Shown here in pieces: positions 9,202 to 18,676 of a DNA stretch of 64,000 nt. Under the pieces are notes generated by a model. That model was not told the origin of the DNA. It was given only the letters and a program-made list of their open reading frames with translations, and ran no database searches. The translations under genes and the position numbers were made by a program. Each line of letters opens with the position of its first letter. The stretch's first letter is position 1. The stretch comes from Planctomycetaceae bacterium. GTDB lineage: Bacteria; Planctomycetota; UBA1135; GCA-002686595. The stretch is taken from the NCBI GenBank assembly GCA_016125265.1, contig WGMC01000024.1, positions 62,001-126,000 on the forward strand, written 5' to 3'.

Positions 9202-9345
9202 GGGGGCGCCAGCATGGCCCCCGGCCCCGTGGGCGGGCAAGGGCGGAGGGCCGGGCGGCCGGCGAAGTGGCGCAAATCGGCGTTTCCGGGGGCGCGACAG
9301 GGAATCCGGCGCCGCGAAAGTGCCCATGGGCACACGCGCCGCCGA

Positions 9346-10242
9346 CTAACGGCGGAGCGCGAAGAACTCAGGTGCCGGGATCCAGCCGCGTTGGCCACTC
9401 TCGGTGCGCACCCGCACCCAGTCGGGCAGGCTGTCGATGCGCTCCACCTCGCTGCCCGCCTCGGCCAGTGGCCCTTGCGCGGACGCGCCAGGCGCAAGTG
9501 CGCCGGGCTCGGCGGCGAGCCGCGCGCCCGTGGGTGCGACCACCAGCCCCAGGTCGCGCCCGTCGCGGCGCTCGTGGTGCCAAAGGGGCAGCGCCGCAAG
9601 CACGGCGATAAGCAAGGTCGCGAGGGCGGTCATCCGCCAACCCGCGCCCCCGCGCAGCGCCTCGCCGAGCAGCGCGACCGCGAGCGGCAAGAGGCCGAGC
9701 AGCGCGAGCCAACGGGCCTCGGCCTCCGTCCACGTGGTGAGGTAACGCTCGAACGTCGAAGCCAGGTCGCCGCGGTCGCGCGGCGCGAGCCCCGCCTCGC
9801 GACGCGCCAAGTCGAGGTTGTCCAGCAAATCTGGCTCCCGGGGAGCCAGGGGCAGCGCCATGCTGTACCAGCCCACCGCTTCGAGCGCGCGGTCCCGGTG
9901 CCACGCCGCGTTGCCCAAGTTGTAGTAGAGGGCCCCGCGCACCGCGCCCGACGGCCCGCGGTCGAGCGCCGCGCGCCAGTGCTGTTCCGCCGCGGCGCGA
10001 CGGCCCGCACGCCACTCCTCCGCTCCGGCGACGAGGCCCTCGGACGCGGCTGCAGTGGCCTCGGCTGCAGTGGCCTCGGCTGCAGTGGCCTCGGCTGCAG
10101 TGGCCTCGGCTGCAGTGGGCTCGGCGGCGGCGGGCTCCGCGAGGGGCGCCTGCGACGCGTCCTGCGCACGAAGGGGCGCCGTCCGCGCGAACACGGCGAA
10201 ACACAGGGCCAAAAGCGCGACGCGCCAACCGCTGCGATGCAT
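9346..10242 (-). CDS. BatE-like TPR and SH3-type protein
   Basis: A 298-residue exported protein. It has a signal peptide (about residues 1-25) and an alanine-rich linker encoded by a 15-bp minisatellite (10051-10125, five units giving EATAA repeats). A TPR pair around NLGNAAWHRDRALEAVGWY follows, then two membrane segments and a C-terminal bacterial SH3-like stretch ending WVRVRTESGQRGWIPA. TPR plus SH3 is the BatE layout, and it is the last gene of the MoxR-Bat cluster. The ATG at 10242 shares one base with the upstream stop. The likely role is a periplasmic assembly or stress complex; the exact function of Bat proteins is unsettled. Confidence 0.7.
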   Translation of the reverse strand: MHRSGWRVALLALCFAVFARTAPLRAQDASQAPLAEPAAAEPTAAEATAAEATAAEATAAEATAAASEGLVAGAEEWRAGRRAAAEQHWRAALDRGPSGAVRGALYYNLGNAAWHRDRALEAVGWYSMALPLAPREPDLLDNLDLARREAGLAPRDRGDLASTFERYLTTWTEAEARWLALLGLLPLAVALLGEALRGGAGWRMTALATLLIAVLAALPLWHHERRDGRDLGLVVAPTGARLAAEPGALAPGASAQGPLAEAGSEVERIDSLPDWVRVRTESGQRGWIPAPEFFALRR

Positions 10243-12023
10243 CACAGTCCCTCCTCCAGAAGGCCGCGGGCGCGCTCCAACAACTTCGACCGCGGCACAC
10301 GTTCGAGACCGCCGTACGCGGCGCCCTCGAGGGCCTTGGCGGTCTGCACCAACTCCTCCACGACGTAGGGCGAGAGGCGCTGCCCCGCGGCGCTGCTTTC
10401 GGCCCACGTGCGGACGTCGCGACCGATCCACGCCTCGCGTTCTTCGCCGCTGCGCGCGGCGACGAAGTCGACCCACGCAGCGAGATCGCCCTCCGGATCG
10501 AGCGACTGCGCAAGAGCGCCCTGCAACTGCGACAGCGCGCGGCGGCGGCGGCGCTCCGGGCGCGCGCTCGGATCCACACCCCCGCGGCGCGCGGCGGTGC
10601 GGAGTGCGAACCACGACAACACAACGGCCCCGGCGACTGTGGCCAGCGCGGAGTTGCGCGGCGCGCGCGACCCGCCGATGTCGGCGTCCGAGAAGGGCGT
10701 CTGGCGAATGCCGTGCACCTCGGTGCGCGCCTGGCTCATCGGTTCGTCGTCGGCGAGTCCCGGCGCCAGCGGTTCCACCTGCAGCGGAATCGGGGCCGTG
10801 GCGAGGCGCGTGTAACTCCAGCTCTCCGGGTCAAACAGCGGCAGTTCGAGCGGTGGGATCTGGTCGACGTCGGCCGAGAGCGGCGCCAGGTCGTAGACCA
10901 CGCGGCGGCGACCCGGCACCTTCTCTTCCACCCAGCCGAAGCAACGAAAACCCGCGAAGGCCGCCAGCCGGCGCGGATCGGGCGCTTCGAAGTAGGCGAG
11001 GTTGCCATTGCCGGTCCAATCGACCGTCAACTTGATCGACTCACCCACCCGCACCGCGCGGGTGTCCGCGCTGGCGCGCACGGAGAGGTTGCCGATGGCG
11101 CCCCCGAAGTCGAAGGGCTGGCCCTCGGTCGGCAGTTCGCGCACCTCGAGCTTCAGGTCCGAGCCGCGCGCAAACGCGCTGGCCAGCTTGCGCGAGCCGC
11201 CGAAGAAGTCCTGCTCGACTTCCGCGTACTCGAGGAAGTTGCCCGCGAGTTCGAGGGGCCCCGGCCGCGTGGCGACCAGTTCGAGTCGCAAGCGGTACGC
11301 CTTGTAGGGGCGCCCGTCGCGCACCACGTCGGTGACCGCGTCGATCGGCACCTGGTGTTGCCCGTTCACGACCACACTGCCGGCGTCGCGCGCCGGCGGG
11401 ATGCGCTCCTGCAGCACGCCGGACAAACTCTCCCACCACGGCAACGAGAGGCTGGCGTAGTTCGTGCGCGCCAAACTCGCGTCCCAACCGAACAGCACCT
11501 CGAGGCCGAAGGGCTGCCCCTCCACCACCCGTTCGGCGGGCGCGCTCAGTTCGAGGAATCCCTGGGCAGCGCCGGCGATGTCCTCCACCACCACGAGTTG
11601 CAATGGCCCGCTTTCGTACCGACGCCCGTCCAGTTCGACGACGACGGGCGGGATCGAGAACTCGCCGGTGCGTGTGGGCCGCACCTGCCAACGCCAGGTC
11701 TGCTGCGTCAGGCTGGAGCGCCGCCCCTGCACGATCGTCAGTTGGTTCGATACGGACGGCCCCGAGGGGCCGATCAAGTCCACACCGTCGGGCGGTTTCG
11801 GCGTGAACACACGCACGGGCTGCGCGCTCGTCACCACCAGGGTCAGCGTCGTGCTGGCGCCAAAGCGCAACACTCCCTCGCGCAGGTTGGCGCTGACGGG
11901 GTTGTCGCCGGAGCCCTGGGCCGCCGCCGGGTCCCCGGACAGGGCCGCGAACCACACGAGCCAAAGGGCCAACAGCCCCCAAGCGGCAGCCGAGCGGCGC
12001 AACTTTCCTTTGCTTCGTTCCAT
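10242..12023 (-). CDS. BatD-like exported protein
   Basis: A 593-residue BatD/oxygen-tolerance type protein. A signal peptide ends near residue 36 (DPAAAQG). The body is made of immunoglobulin-like beta domains with the family-typical opening VSANLREGVLRFGASTTLTL and the pattern IPPVVVELDGRRYES. A C-terminal membrane helix sits within TVAGAVVLSWFAL, followed by a helical cytoplasmic tail of about 130 residues. BatD is thought to present or bind proteins for the VWA partners BatA and BatB, which lie directly upstream. ATG at 12023 overlaps the upstream stop by one base. Confidence 0.8.
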   Translation of the reverse strand: MERSKGKLRRSAAAWGLLALWLVWFAALSGDPAAAQGSGDNPVSANLREGVLRFGASTTLTLVVTSAQPVRVFTPKPPDGVDLIGPSGPSVSNQLTIVQGRRSSLTQQTWRWQVRPTRTGEFSIPPVVVELDGRRYESGPLQLVVVEDIAGAAQGFLELSAPAERVVEGQPFGLEVLFGWDASLARTNYASLSLPWWESLSGVLQERIPPARDAGSVVVNGQHQVPIDAVTDVVRDGRPYKAYRLRLELVATRPGPLELAGNFLEYAEVEQDFFGGSRKLASAFARGSDLKLEVRELPTEGQPFDFGGAIGNLSVRASADTRAVRVGESIKLTVDWTGNGNLAYFEAPDPRRLAAFAGFRCFGWVEEKVPGRRRVVYDLAPLSADVDQIPPLELPLFDPESWSYTRLATAPIPLQVEPLAPGLADDEPMSQARTEVHGIRQTPFSDADIGGSRAPRNSALATVAGAVVLSWFALRTAARRGGVDPSARPERRRRRALSQLQGALAQSLDPEGDLAAWVDFVAARSGEEREAWIGRDVRTWAESSAAGQRLSPYVVEELVQTAKALEGAAYGGLERVPRSKLLERARGLLEEGL

Positions 12024-14350
12024 CACCAGTCCTTCGTCACGGGCACGCGCCGGCGCCGAAGCAGAGCCTCGCGCAGTTCCTGGGCCTCTTCTTCGATCTC
12101 CGCCAGACGGTCGAGCAGGCGACGCGCCTCCTCCTTCGAGAGCACCGGCTGGTCGCCCTCCCGCGGGTCGCCCGTCTCGGGCCCGTTGCTCTCCTCCGCC
12201 GAGGGCTCGGGCTGCTCGCCCTCGCCGGGGTCGGGCGGAGCCTCGTTCTCGCGTTCCTGTTCCTCGCCGGGATCGCGGTCGCCGGTCTCGGGTTCGTTCT
12301 CCTCCGACTCGCCGTCCTGGGGGTCCCCTTCTTCGGACTCGCCGTCTTCGGGTTCGCCGTCTTCGGACTCGCTGCCCTCCGGTTCGCCCTGTTGGTCGCC
12401 CTCGCTCGGATCGCCCTCGTCGCCCGATTGGTCCTCGGGCGGAGGCGGCTCGGGCGGCAGGCGTTGCAGAGTCTCCTCGAGCTCGCGGAGGCGCCGCGCG
12501 ATCCACTCGAGCAGCGGCCCCGCGCCGTGCTCGGGGCGCTCCGCCGCGCCGACGGTGAGCCGCACCAGGTCGAGGAGCGGTTGCCGCGCCGCGCGGTAAA
12601 GCGCCATGGTTTGGTTCAACGCGGCGACGACCGCGTCGCGCGCCGGTGCCCCCTCGGGCGTCGGCGGCGCACCCTGCTGGGACGCACCTCGCTGCGACGC
12701 GCTGGCAAGACTCGCCGTGTAGAGCGACGCCTGGGTCAGTGCCAGGCCGCGCGCGAACTCGGCGCGCTCCACACCCTGCGCGCCGCGTTCCCAAAGGGCA
12801 AGTTGGCGGCGCGGTCCCGGACCCGCGAGCACGGCCGCGCGCGCAAGGTCCCGGTCCGCCTCCTCGGCGTGGGCCGCCGCCGCATCCATCGCGGTGCCGT
12901 CCGCGTCCGGATTCCCGAGCGCCGCCGCGAGCGCGCCCCGCCAACGGCTGTGTTGCACCGCGGCGCGGGCGAGCAACGCGAGGGCGCGTTCGGGCTCCGC
13001 GTAGGCCGTAGACTCCGAAAGTGTGTCGAGCTGCGCCAGGACGTCGTCGTAGGCCACGGACTCCTCGGGCGCGGCGCCCTCGGGCACCGACTTCGCTGCC
13101 GCGAGGGCCGCCCCAAAACTCGCCGCGAAGGGCGGCGGATCGAACGGTGCGGGCGCAGTCGCGGTGGAGTCCGCGCCGCTGTCCGTCGCGCCGTCGCGCG
13201 CGTTGGTGTCGACCCGCGGCGCTCCTTGTGCGACCTCTGACGCCCACACGCTGGGCCCGCCGAGCCCCCACACCGCCAGCGCGACGGCCGCAGCCCCCGC
13301 CAACGGCTTGCGCTGGGTCCGCACACCGCGCCGGCGCTCGCCGCGTCGCAGCCCAACGAGGTACGACAGCCCGAGCAGCAACACGGCGGCTGCCAGCGGC
13401 CATTGGTAGCGGTCGAGGGGCAGGCGTTCGATGCCGCCTTCGAAACCGCGGCCCTCCATGTTGGCGATGCGCCGGCGGTAGAGTTCCTCGAGGGGCGTGG
13501 GCGAGCTCTCCGTCGACAGGAACTCACCGCCGCTGGCCTGGGCCAGGCGTTCGAGCGTCTCGGGCTCGAGGCGCGTCACCACTTCGCTGCCCGTCGCATC
13601 CCGCGCGAACGACTCGCGGCCGCGCGCGTCGACAGTGGGGATCTTCCCGCCCTCGCGTGTGCCGACGCCGACCACGTAGACCCGGATGCCCGCCTCGCCG
13701 GCCTGCTCCGCAACCGCGGCGGCGTCACCCTCGAGGTCCTCACCGTCGGTGACGAGCACGACGGCCTCGTGGGCTCCGGTGCGGCCGTCGAACAGTTCGA
13801 GAGCCATCGAGAGGGCCCGCCCGAGGTCGGTGCCACCAACCTGGAAATCTTCGGGGTCGACGGTCCCGAGCAGTTGTTCGAGCGCGAGGCGGTCCCCCGT
13901 CAACGGCGCGATGCGCTGCGCCTCGCCGGAGAACGCAATCAAGGCCACACGGTCGCCCTTTAGGTTCTCGAGCAGCCCCGAGATCTCGCGTTTCGCGCGG
14001 CTGAGGCGATCGGGGCGCTCGTCGCGCGCCAACATGGAGCGCGACGCGTCGAGGCACACGACCAGGTCGACGCCGCGGCGCTCCACGGCTCGCTCCACGT
14101 GTCCCAGCACGGGCCCGACCAACGCGAGCGCCGCGAACGCAAGACCGAGGCTGCTGAACGCGAGCGCCGCGCGGCCGCTGCCGAGCGGCCCGACCCAGCG
14201 CAGGAAGTGCGGTTCGGGAGCCAGGGCCTGGAGCCGCCGCCGGCGGCTGCGACGGGCCCAGAGCGACGCCAACACACACACCAGCGCGAGCGCGAGGCCG
14301 AGCGACCAGTCGGGCCGCTGCCATTCCAGTTGGGTCAACGGGCCGATCAT
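12023..14350 (-). CDS. BatB-type VWA protein fused to a BatC-like acidic helical domain
   Basis: A 775-residue protein that joins two usual Bat partners. The first half has membrane helices at about 15-31 and 62-82 and a VWA domain with MIDAS D101-A-S-R-S105 and the later VTDGED. Another transmembrane helix follows near 320. The second half, after about residue 350, is extracytoplasmic and helical. It has a long S/E/D/G/P-rich acidic tract (about 640-735) and a basic helical end. BatB alone is normally about 330 residues, so this is a BatB-BatC style fusion. It overlaps BatA by 4 bp and BatD by one base. It probably works with BatA, BatD and MoxR. Confidence 0.78.
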   Translation of the reverse strand: MIGPLTQLEWQRPDWSLGLALALVCVLASLWARRSRRRRLQALAPEPHFLRWVGPLGSGRAALAFSSLGLAFAALALVGPVLGHVERAVERRGVDLVVCLDASRSMLARDERPDRLSRAKREISGLLENLKGDRVALIAFSGEAQRIAPLTGDRLALEQLLGTVDPEDFQVGGTDLGRALSMALELFDGRTGAHEAVVLVTDGEDLEGDAAAVAEQAGEAGIRVYVVGVGTREGGKIPTVDARGRESFARDATGSEVVTRLEPETLERLAQASGGEFLSTESSPTPLEELYRRRIANMEGRGFEGGIERLPLDRYQWPLAAAVLLLGLSYLVGLRRGERRRGVRTQRKPLAGAAAVALAVWGLGGPSVWASEVAQGAPRVDTNARDGATDSGADSTATAPAPFDPPPFAASFGAALAAAKSVPEGAAPEESVAYDDVLAQLDTLSESTAYAEPERALALLARAAVQHSRWRGALAAALGNPDADGTAMDAAAAHAEEADRDLARAAVLAGPGPRRQLALWERGAQGVERAEFARGLALTQASLYTASLASASQRGASQQGAPPTPEGAPARDAVVAALNQTMALYRAARQPLLDLVRLTVGAAERPEHGAGPLLEWIARRLRELEETLQRLPPEPPPPEDQSGDEGDPSEGDQQGEPEGSESEDGEPEDGESEEGDPQDGESEENEPETGDRDPGEEQERENEAPPDPGEGEQPEPSAEESNGPETGDPREGDQPVLSKEEARRLLDRLAEIEEEAQELREALLRRRRVPVTKDW

Positions 14351-15438
14351 GGGTCGAGTGTCCGCGCCAGTCCCGCCGCACGCGCGAGACGACCGCCGAC
14401 GAGCAGCACAAAGCCGAGCGCCGCGATCGGCGCGTAGAGGTCGTGGGTGCGCCGTTCGCGGCGCTCCTCGCGCGGGGTGCGCTCCAGTTGTTCGATCTCC
14501 GCGTAGACCGATTCGAGCGCCGACCGGTCGCGCGCGCGGAAGAACCGCCCGCCCGTCGTTCGCGCGATGTGCTCGAGGTCCGTAGCGTCGATCTCCATGG
14601 GCGTGGCCCGGCCGTAGCGGTCGAACTCGTAACGCCCCGCCAGGATCGTGTAGACCTTCACACCGCGTTCGGCGGCAAGGTCGGCGGCCTCGGCGGGCAG
14701 GATCAGTTCGACGTTGTTGGCACCGTCGGAGAGCAGCACACAGACCTTCGATTTCGCGTCGCTGGCGGACAGCAGTTCGACGGCCTTCGCGAGCGCCACA
14801 CCGATGCCGGTGCCGTCCTCCTCGCGGGCCACCGGAAGGGTCACGCGCTCGGCGAACGCCTCCAACGTGTCGAAGTCCAGCGTCGGCGGGCAAACCAGTT
14901 CCGGGTAGCGCGCGAAGGTCACGAGCCCGACGCGGTCCGAGTTGAACTGCTCGTCCCCGGTGCGCCGGCGCGCGAACTCGAGCGCCACCTCGCGCACGAC
15001 GTCGAGGCGCGTCTCCTGGCTGCCGGGCTCGGCCAAGTCCGTGAACCGCATCGAACCCGAGCGGTCGAGCACCAAGAGCACGTCGATGCCCTCCGCGCGC
15101 TGGGTCTCGAGCACGTCGACCGCGAGGGGTCGCGCCAGGGCGAGCACGAATCCGACGAGCGCCACCGCCTCGAGCAGCGGCGGCAGGAACAACCAGCGCT
15201 GGCGCAGGGAGCGCGGCCACGCGCCGCCGCGTCCATCGAAGCCCCCGGCCAGCCCAGGCGCGCTCACGCTTCGCCGGCGCCCGCGAACCAGGGCGAACAG
15301 GGATGCGCCGAGGGGCAGGAGCACGAGGAACCACGGATCCGCGAGCGCCAGCCCACCGCCGAGCTCCCACACCGGTTCCGCCGCGCTGGACGCGGTGAAC
15401 GGCAAGGCGCGCAGCCAGTCGAGCCACGACGGGATCAC
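14347..15438 (-). CDS. BatA-type VWA membrane protein
   Basis: A 363-residue membrane protein. Hydrophobic helices lie near residues 33-51 and 84-104. A VWA domain follows, with MIDAS motif D125-R-S-G-S129, the conserved threonine in EDGTGIGVALA and the aspartate in LLSDGANN. A last membrane helix lies near the C-terminus. VWA proteins of this type pair with MoxR ATPases, which are thought to remodel or load metal-dependent complexes. GTG at 15438 overlaps the upstream stop by 4 bp. Confidence 0.82.
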   Translation of the reverse strand: MIPSWLDWLRALPFTASSAAEPVWELGGGLALADPWFLVLLPLGASLFALVRGRRRSVSAPGLAGGFDGRGGAWPRSLRQRWLFLPPLLEAVALVGFVLALARPLAVDVLETQRAEGIDVLLVLDRSGSMRFTDLAEPGSQETRLDVVREVALEFARRRTGDEQFNSDRVGLVTFARYPELVCPPTLDFDTLEAFAERVTLPVAREEDGTGIGVALAKAVELLSASDAKSKVCVLLSDGANNVELILPAEAADLAAERGVKVYTILAGRYEFDRYGRATPMEIDATDLEHIARTTGGRFFRARDRSALESVYAEIEQLERTPREERRERRTHDLYAPIAALGFVLLVGGRLARAAGLARTLDP

Positions 15439-16490
15439 GCTGCGCGCTCCCCGCGGTTCGCAGAAACGGCATCCAGCGCGGAGAGCGCCGCGCGGGCGAG
15501 TTGGACCTGTTCCTCGAGCGCGTAGACGCTGGGCTCCCTCGCGCCCCAACGCGCGGCGGCGCTGGCCGCGAGCAGCGCCGCCATGGGCTCGGCGACGGCG
15601 GTGCCGCCGGGCTCGCCCGCGAGCGCCGCCAACCACTCGTCCTCCGAGAGCGCCGCGCGCGACGCCCCGAGTCGCGCATCGACCTCGGCGCGCAGGGCCG
15701 CGGCCGTTTCGAAACAGACGGAGCGGCGCTCGTCGGCGGCGCAGCGCGGCGCCTTCGCCAACACCACCTCGACGCGCTCCCGCGGCGTCGCGGTCGGCTC
15801 GACCGGGGCCGCGGCCCGGGCGCGACGGCGTTGCCGCGCCCACAGCAACGCGAGCAAGAGCAACGCGGGCGGGGCGAACGCGACCGCCGGGGCTGCGATG
15901 GGTCCGAGGGCGTCGCGCAGCTCCTCGTGCCAGGGACGCGGGAGCGGCGGCGCCTCAAGCGCGGCAAGTCCCAGGGGCGCAGGCGGGGCGGCGACGTCGG
16001 CGGCCAGCAAGGAGGGCACCTCCACCGCAAAACCGGGGACCGTCCAGCGCTCGCGCACGTCGTCGCCGCCGCGCGCCGGCACCCACAGCACCTCGAGCTC
16101 GGGCCAAGGCAGGGACTCAACCGGCTGGAAGCGCAGTTCCTCGTCCACTTCGCCGCCGGTCGCGACGGGCGCGGCGCGCAGGCGGAAGTGGGTCGCACGT
16201 TGGCCGGGGCCCTCGGTGCGTTCGAACCCCTCCGGCACGTCGAGCAGGAGCCAACCCCGCTCGGGCGACAGGTTGGCGGCATCCAAACGCACCGCCGATT
16301 CGGGCCCGTGGCGCACGATGAGTTCCACCTCGAACGCCTGCGCGATCGCGGCGCGCGCGGGTCCGCCGAAGACGTACTCCACCCGCTCGGCGGGTGCGGG
16401 AGGCGCAACGACCCGTTCCTGCGCCGCCGACGCGGTGCCGCCAAGCGCCCACAACGCAACGGACCACAGGAATCCGCGACGCAGCATCAC
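15435..16490 (-). CDS. DUF4381-like membrane protein of the Bat cluster
   Basis: A 351-residue protein with a signal peptide (MMLRRGFLWSVALWALGGTASA), a beta-rich extracytoplasmic half, one membrane helix within VAFAPPALLLLALLWARQRRR and a helical cytoplasmic end of about 150 residues. Its position between DUF58 and BatA is where DUF4381-type proteins occur in MoxR clusters. The N-terminal half also resembles BatD beta domains. No catalytic motif is visible. GTG at 16490 and ATG at 16487 are both possible and overlap the upstream stop by 4 or 1 bp. Confidence 0.6.
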   Translation of the reverse strand: MMLRRGFLWSVALWALGGTASAAQERVVAPPAPAERVEYVFGGPARAAIAQAFEVELIVRHGPESAVRLDAANLSPERGWLLLDVPEGFERTEGPGQRATHFRLRAAPVATGGEVDEELRFQPVESLPWPELEVLWVPARGGDDVRERWTVPGFAVEVPSLLAADVAAPPAPLGLAALEAPPLPRPWHEELRDALGPIAAPAVAFAPPALLLLALLWARQRRRARAAAPVEPTATPRERVEVVLAKAPRCAADERRSVCFETAAALRAEVDARLGASRAALSEDEWLAALAGEPGGTAVAEPMAALLAASAAARWGAREPSVYALEEQVQLARAALSALDAVSANRGERAA

Positions 16491-17491
16491 CGCAGCCCCC
16501 CGCGCATCGCCGCGCGCCGTTGGAAGAGCTGCAACAAAGGATCGTGCACCGGCTTCGCGGCGTCAATCTCGAGCACCTGCGCGCGCGCCCCGTTCGCCGC
16601 CTGCACCAACGCTTCGGTGCGCGCCCGGGCGCGCTCCTTCCACGCGACACGCACCGCCCGCGACGACGTGTCGAGTTCGCGCAGCTCACCGCTCTCCGGG
16701 TCCCGAAGGACCAGGATGCCGGCGTCGGGAAGCTCGACCTCGAACGGGTCGAGCACCCGCACCAGCACCAGGTCGTGGCGCGCGCCGAGGCGTTCGAGGG
16801 GTTCGCGCCAGGCGGCCGACGTGCCGTCCGCACCGGCGCCGCCAGGGTCGTGCAGGTGGTCGAAGTCCGAGATCAGGAACACGAGGGAACGCCGCCGCAG
16901 CAGCCGCACCAACTCCTCGAGGGTGCGCTGGAAACCGTCCGCGGGAGCGTCCCGCCGAGGTTCCCGTGCTTCGAGCGCCGCTTGCAGGAGCCGCAGCACG
17001 TGCGGTCCGCCCTGACCCGGCGCGACGTGCCCCAGATCCGCGCTGGTCGAGCAACGGCCGAACAGCTCGAGAGCCACCGGATCGCGCTGTTTGGCCGCGG
17101 TCGCCGCCACCAGTCCGACCAGCTCCGCCGCTGCCTCGCGTTTGGTCAGGACGCGCGTGCCAAAGTCCATGGACGCGCTCGCGTCGAGGACCAGATGCAA
17201 GTTGAGCTGGCGGTCCTCGGCGAAGCGTTTCACGTGGGGCTCGCCCGTGCGCGCCGTCACGTTCCAGTCGATGGCGCGCACGTCGTCGCCGGGGAGGTAC
17301 GGGCGCACCTCGTCGAACTCGATACCGCTGCCCTTGAAGTTCGAGCGGTACGCCCCTGCCAAGGCGTCGCTCGCCAAACGGCGGGTGCGCAGCTCCATTT
17401 GCCGCACACGCGCGCGCAGGGCGGCGGCGCGCTCCACGAGCGCGGCGCTCTGCCCGTCCAGGGCCGGGGTCGATGTGGGCTGTCGCTGCAC
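16487..17491 (-). CDS. DUF58 domain protein
   Basis: A 334-residue soluble DUF58 protein. The diagnostic motif FDEVRPYLPGDDVRAIDW lies at residues 59-76. A VWA-like fold follows, with LVLDASASMDFG and the later SDFDHLHD. DUF58 proteins are encoded immediately after MoxR in nearly all such clusters and are considered partners of that ATPase. The gap from moxR is 12 bp. The start is GTG at 17491, and its stop overlaps the next gene. Confidence 0.88.
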   Translation of the reverse strand: MQRQPTSTPALDGQSAALVERAAALRARVRQMELRTRRLASDALAGAYRSNFKGSGIEFDEVRPYLPGDDVRAIDWNVTARTGEPHVKRFAEDRQLNLHLVLDASASMDFGTRVLTKREAAAELVGLVAATAAKQRDPVALELFGRCSTSADLGHVAPGQGGPHVLRLLQAALEAREPRRDAPADGFQRTLEELVRLLRRRSLVFLISDFDHLHDPGGAGADGTSAAWREPLERLGARHDLVLVRVLDPFEVELPDAGILVLRDPESGELRELDTSSRAVRVAWKERARARTEALVQAANGARAQVLEIDAAKPVHDPLLQLFQRRAAMRGGLR

Positions 17492-17503
17492 GGACGCTCG
17501 GAC

Positions 17504-18505
17504 TCAGGGAACCGGTACGGACTCGAGCACGCGGCGAACGATCTCTTCCGACCCGCGTCCGACGGCTTCGGCTTCGTAGGTCGGCAGCACGCGGTGGCGC
17601 AGCACCTCGGGGGCGACACGTTTGATATCGCTCGGGGTCGCGAAGTCGCGGCCCTCGAGGAACGCCTCCGCGCGGGCGCAGAGCGCCAACATGATCGAGG
17701 CCCGCGGGCTGGCGCCGACGCGGATCTGGCCTTCGAGGTCGCCCAGGCCGGCCAACTTCGGCGAGCGCGTCGAATGCACGATGCGCACGATGTACTCGGC
17801 GAGCCGCGGGTCGAGCACGACGTTGTCGACCTCCTCGCGCGCCGCCATCAGGGTTTCGAGGTCGACCACCTCGCGCACCGGCGGCGCACCCTTGGTCGTG
17901 GCCATGCGCTCGAGGATCGCGAGTTCTTCCGAAGGGTCCGGGTACCCGAGCACCGCCTTCATCGCAAAACGATCGAGCTGCGCCTCCGGGAGCGCGTAGG
18001 TGCCCTCCTGGTCGATCGGGTTCTGGGTCGCCAGCACCAGGAACGGACGCGGCAGGTCGTACGTCACACCGCCGATCGAAACGTGGCGCTCCTGCATCGC
18101 TTCGAGCAGCGCCGACTGCACCTTGGCGGGCGCGCGGTTGACCTCGTCCGCCAAGACGAAGTTCGCAAAGATCGGACCGCGCCGCGGTGTGAACTGCCCC
18201 GTGCGCCCGTCGTAGATCTCGGTGCCGACGAGGTCCGAGGGCAGGAGGTCCGGCGTGAACTGCACCCGCGCGAAGCTGCCTGCAACGGCCTTCGAGAGGC
18301 TGGACACGGCCAAGGACTTCGCGAGCCCCGGCACACCCTCGAGCAACACGTGGCCACCGCTCAAGAGGCCGACGAGCAGCGTGCGCACCAGCCGCTTCTG
18401 GCCCACCACCACCTCGGCCAGGGCTTGCTCCAGGTCCCGCACCCAGATCCGTTCCCGGGCGCGTTCGCGCAGTTCCTTCGAAACTTCGATTCCTTGGGTG
18501 CTCAT
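17504..18505 (-). CDS. MoxR family AAA+ ATPase
   Basis: A 333-residue AAA+ ATPase, close to the family norm. Walker A is GVPGLAKS (residues 57-64). The Walker B region is FVLADEVNRAPAK, the sensor region is LVLATQNPIDQEGTY, and a C-terminal lid follows. MoxR proteins are chaperone-like ATPases that act on VWA partners; BatA and BatB of this cluster are the expected clients. It is the promoter-proximal gene of a unit running to 9346. The region upstream (18506-18676) separates it from the tricorn-like gene and holds that gene's terminal hairpin. Confidence 0.9.
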   Translation of the reverse strand: MSTQGIEVSKELRERARERIWVRDLEQALAEVVVGQKRLVRTLLVGLLSGGHVLLEGVPGLAKSLAVSSLSKAVAGSFARVQFTPDLLPSDLVGTEIYDGRTGQFTPRRGPIFANFVLADEVNRAPAKVQSALLEAMQERHVSIGGVTYDLPRPFLVLATQNPIDQEGTYALPEAQLDRFAMKAVLGYPDPSEELAILERMATTKGAPPVREVVDLETLMAAREEVDNVVLDPRLAEYIVRIVHSTRSPKLAGLGDLEGQIRVGASPRASIMLALCARAEAFLEGRDFATPSDIKRVAPEVLRHRVLPTYEAEAVGRGSEEIVRRVLESVPVP

Positions 18506-18639
18506 GGGTGCTGGGCCGGCCGGACGGGGTCGCGGTGACTTCGGAGGGTCAGCTTACGTCCCAGGGGGGCACCCGTTGGCGTGCGAACAGCCGCGGTGTT
18601 CGCCGCAGCGACCGCGGACGAGCGCGCGACAGGCTCGCG

Positions 18640-18666
18640 GCGCCCGGCCCCGCGCGGGCCGGGCGC
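18640..18666 (-). terminator. GC hairpin after the tricorn-like gene
   Basis: A perfect 11-bp stem GCGCCCGGCCC/GGGCCGGGCGC with a 5-nt loop begins 10 bp past the stop at 18677. No T run follows on the transcribed strand. Its position and stability suggest transcript-end protection or a terminator that does not need a U tract. Confidence 0.5.
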
Positions 18667-18676
18667 TGGCCCGACT

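Noticed and set aside
7429..10368. Plus-strand open frame of 979 codons
   Set aside because: It lies antisense to the third glycosyltransferase, the sulfatase-like gene and the BatE-like gene, which have clear motifs. Its product is low-complexity Arg/Gly/Ala.
12023..16459. Single 1478-residue BatA-BatB polyprotein
   Set aside because: The true BatB start is ATG 14350, overlapping the BatA stop by 4 bp. The extra N-terminal frame is antisense-like noise over BatA.
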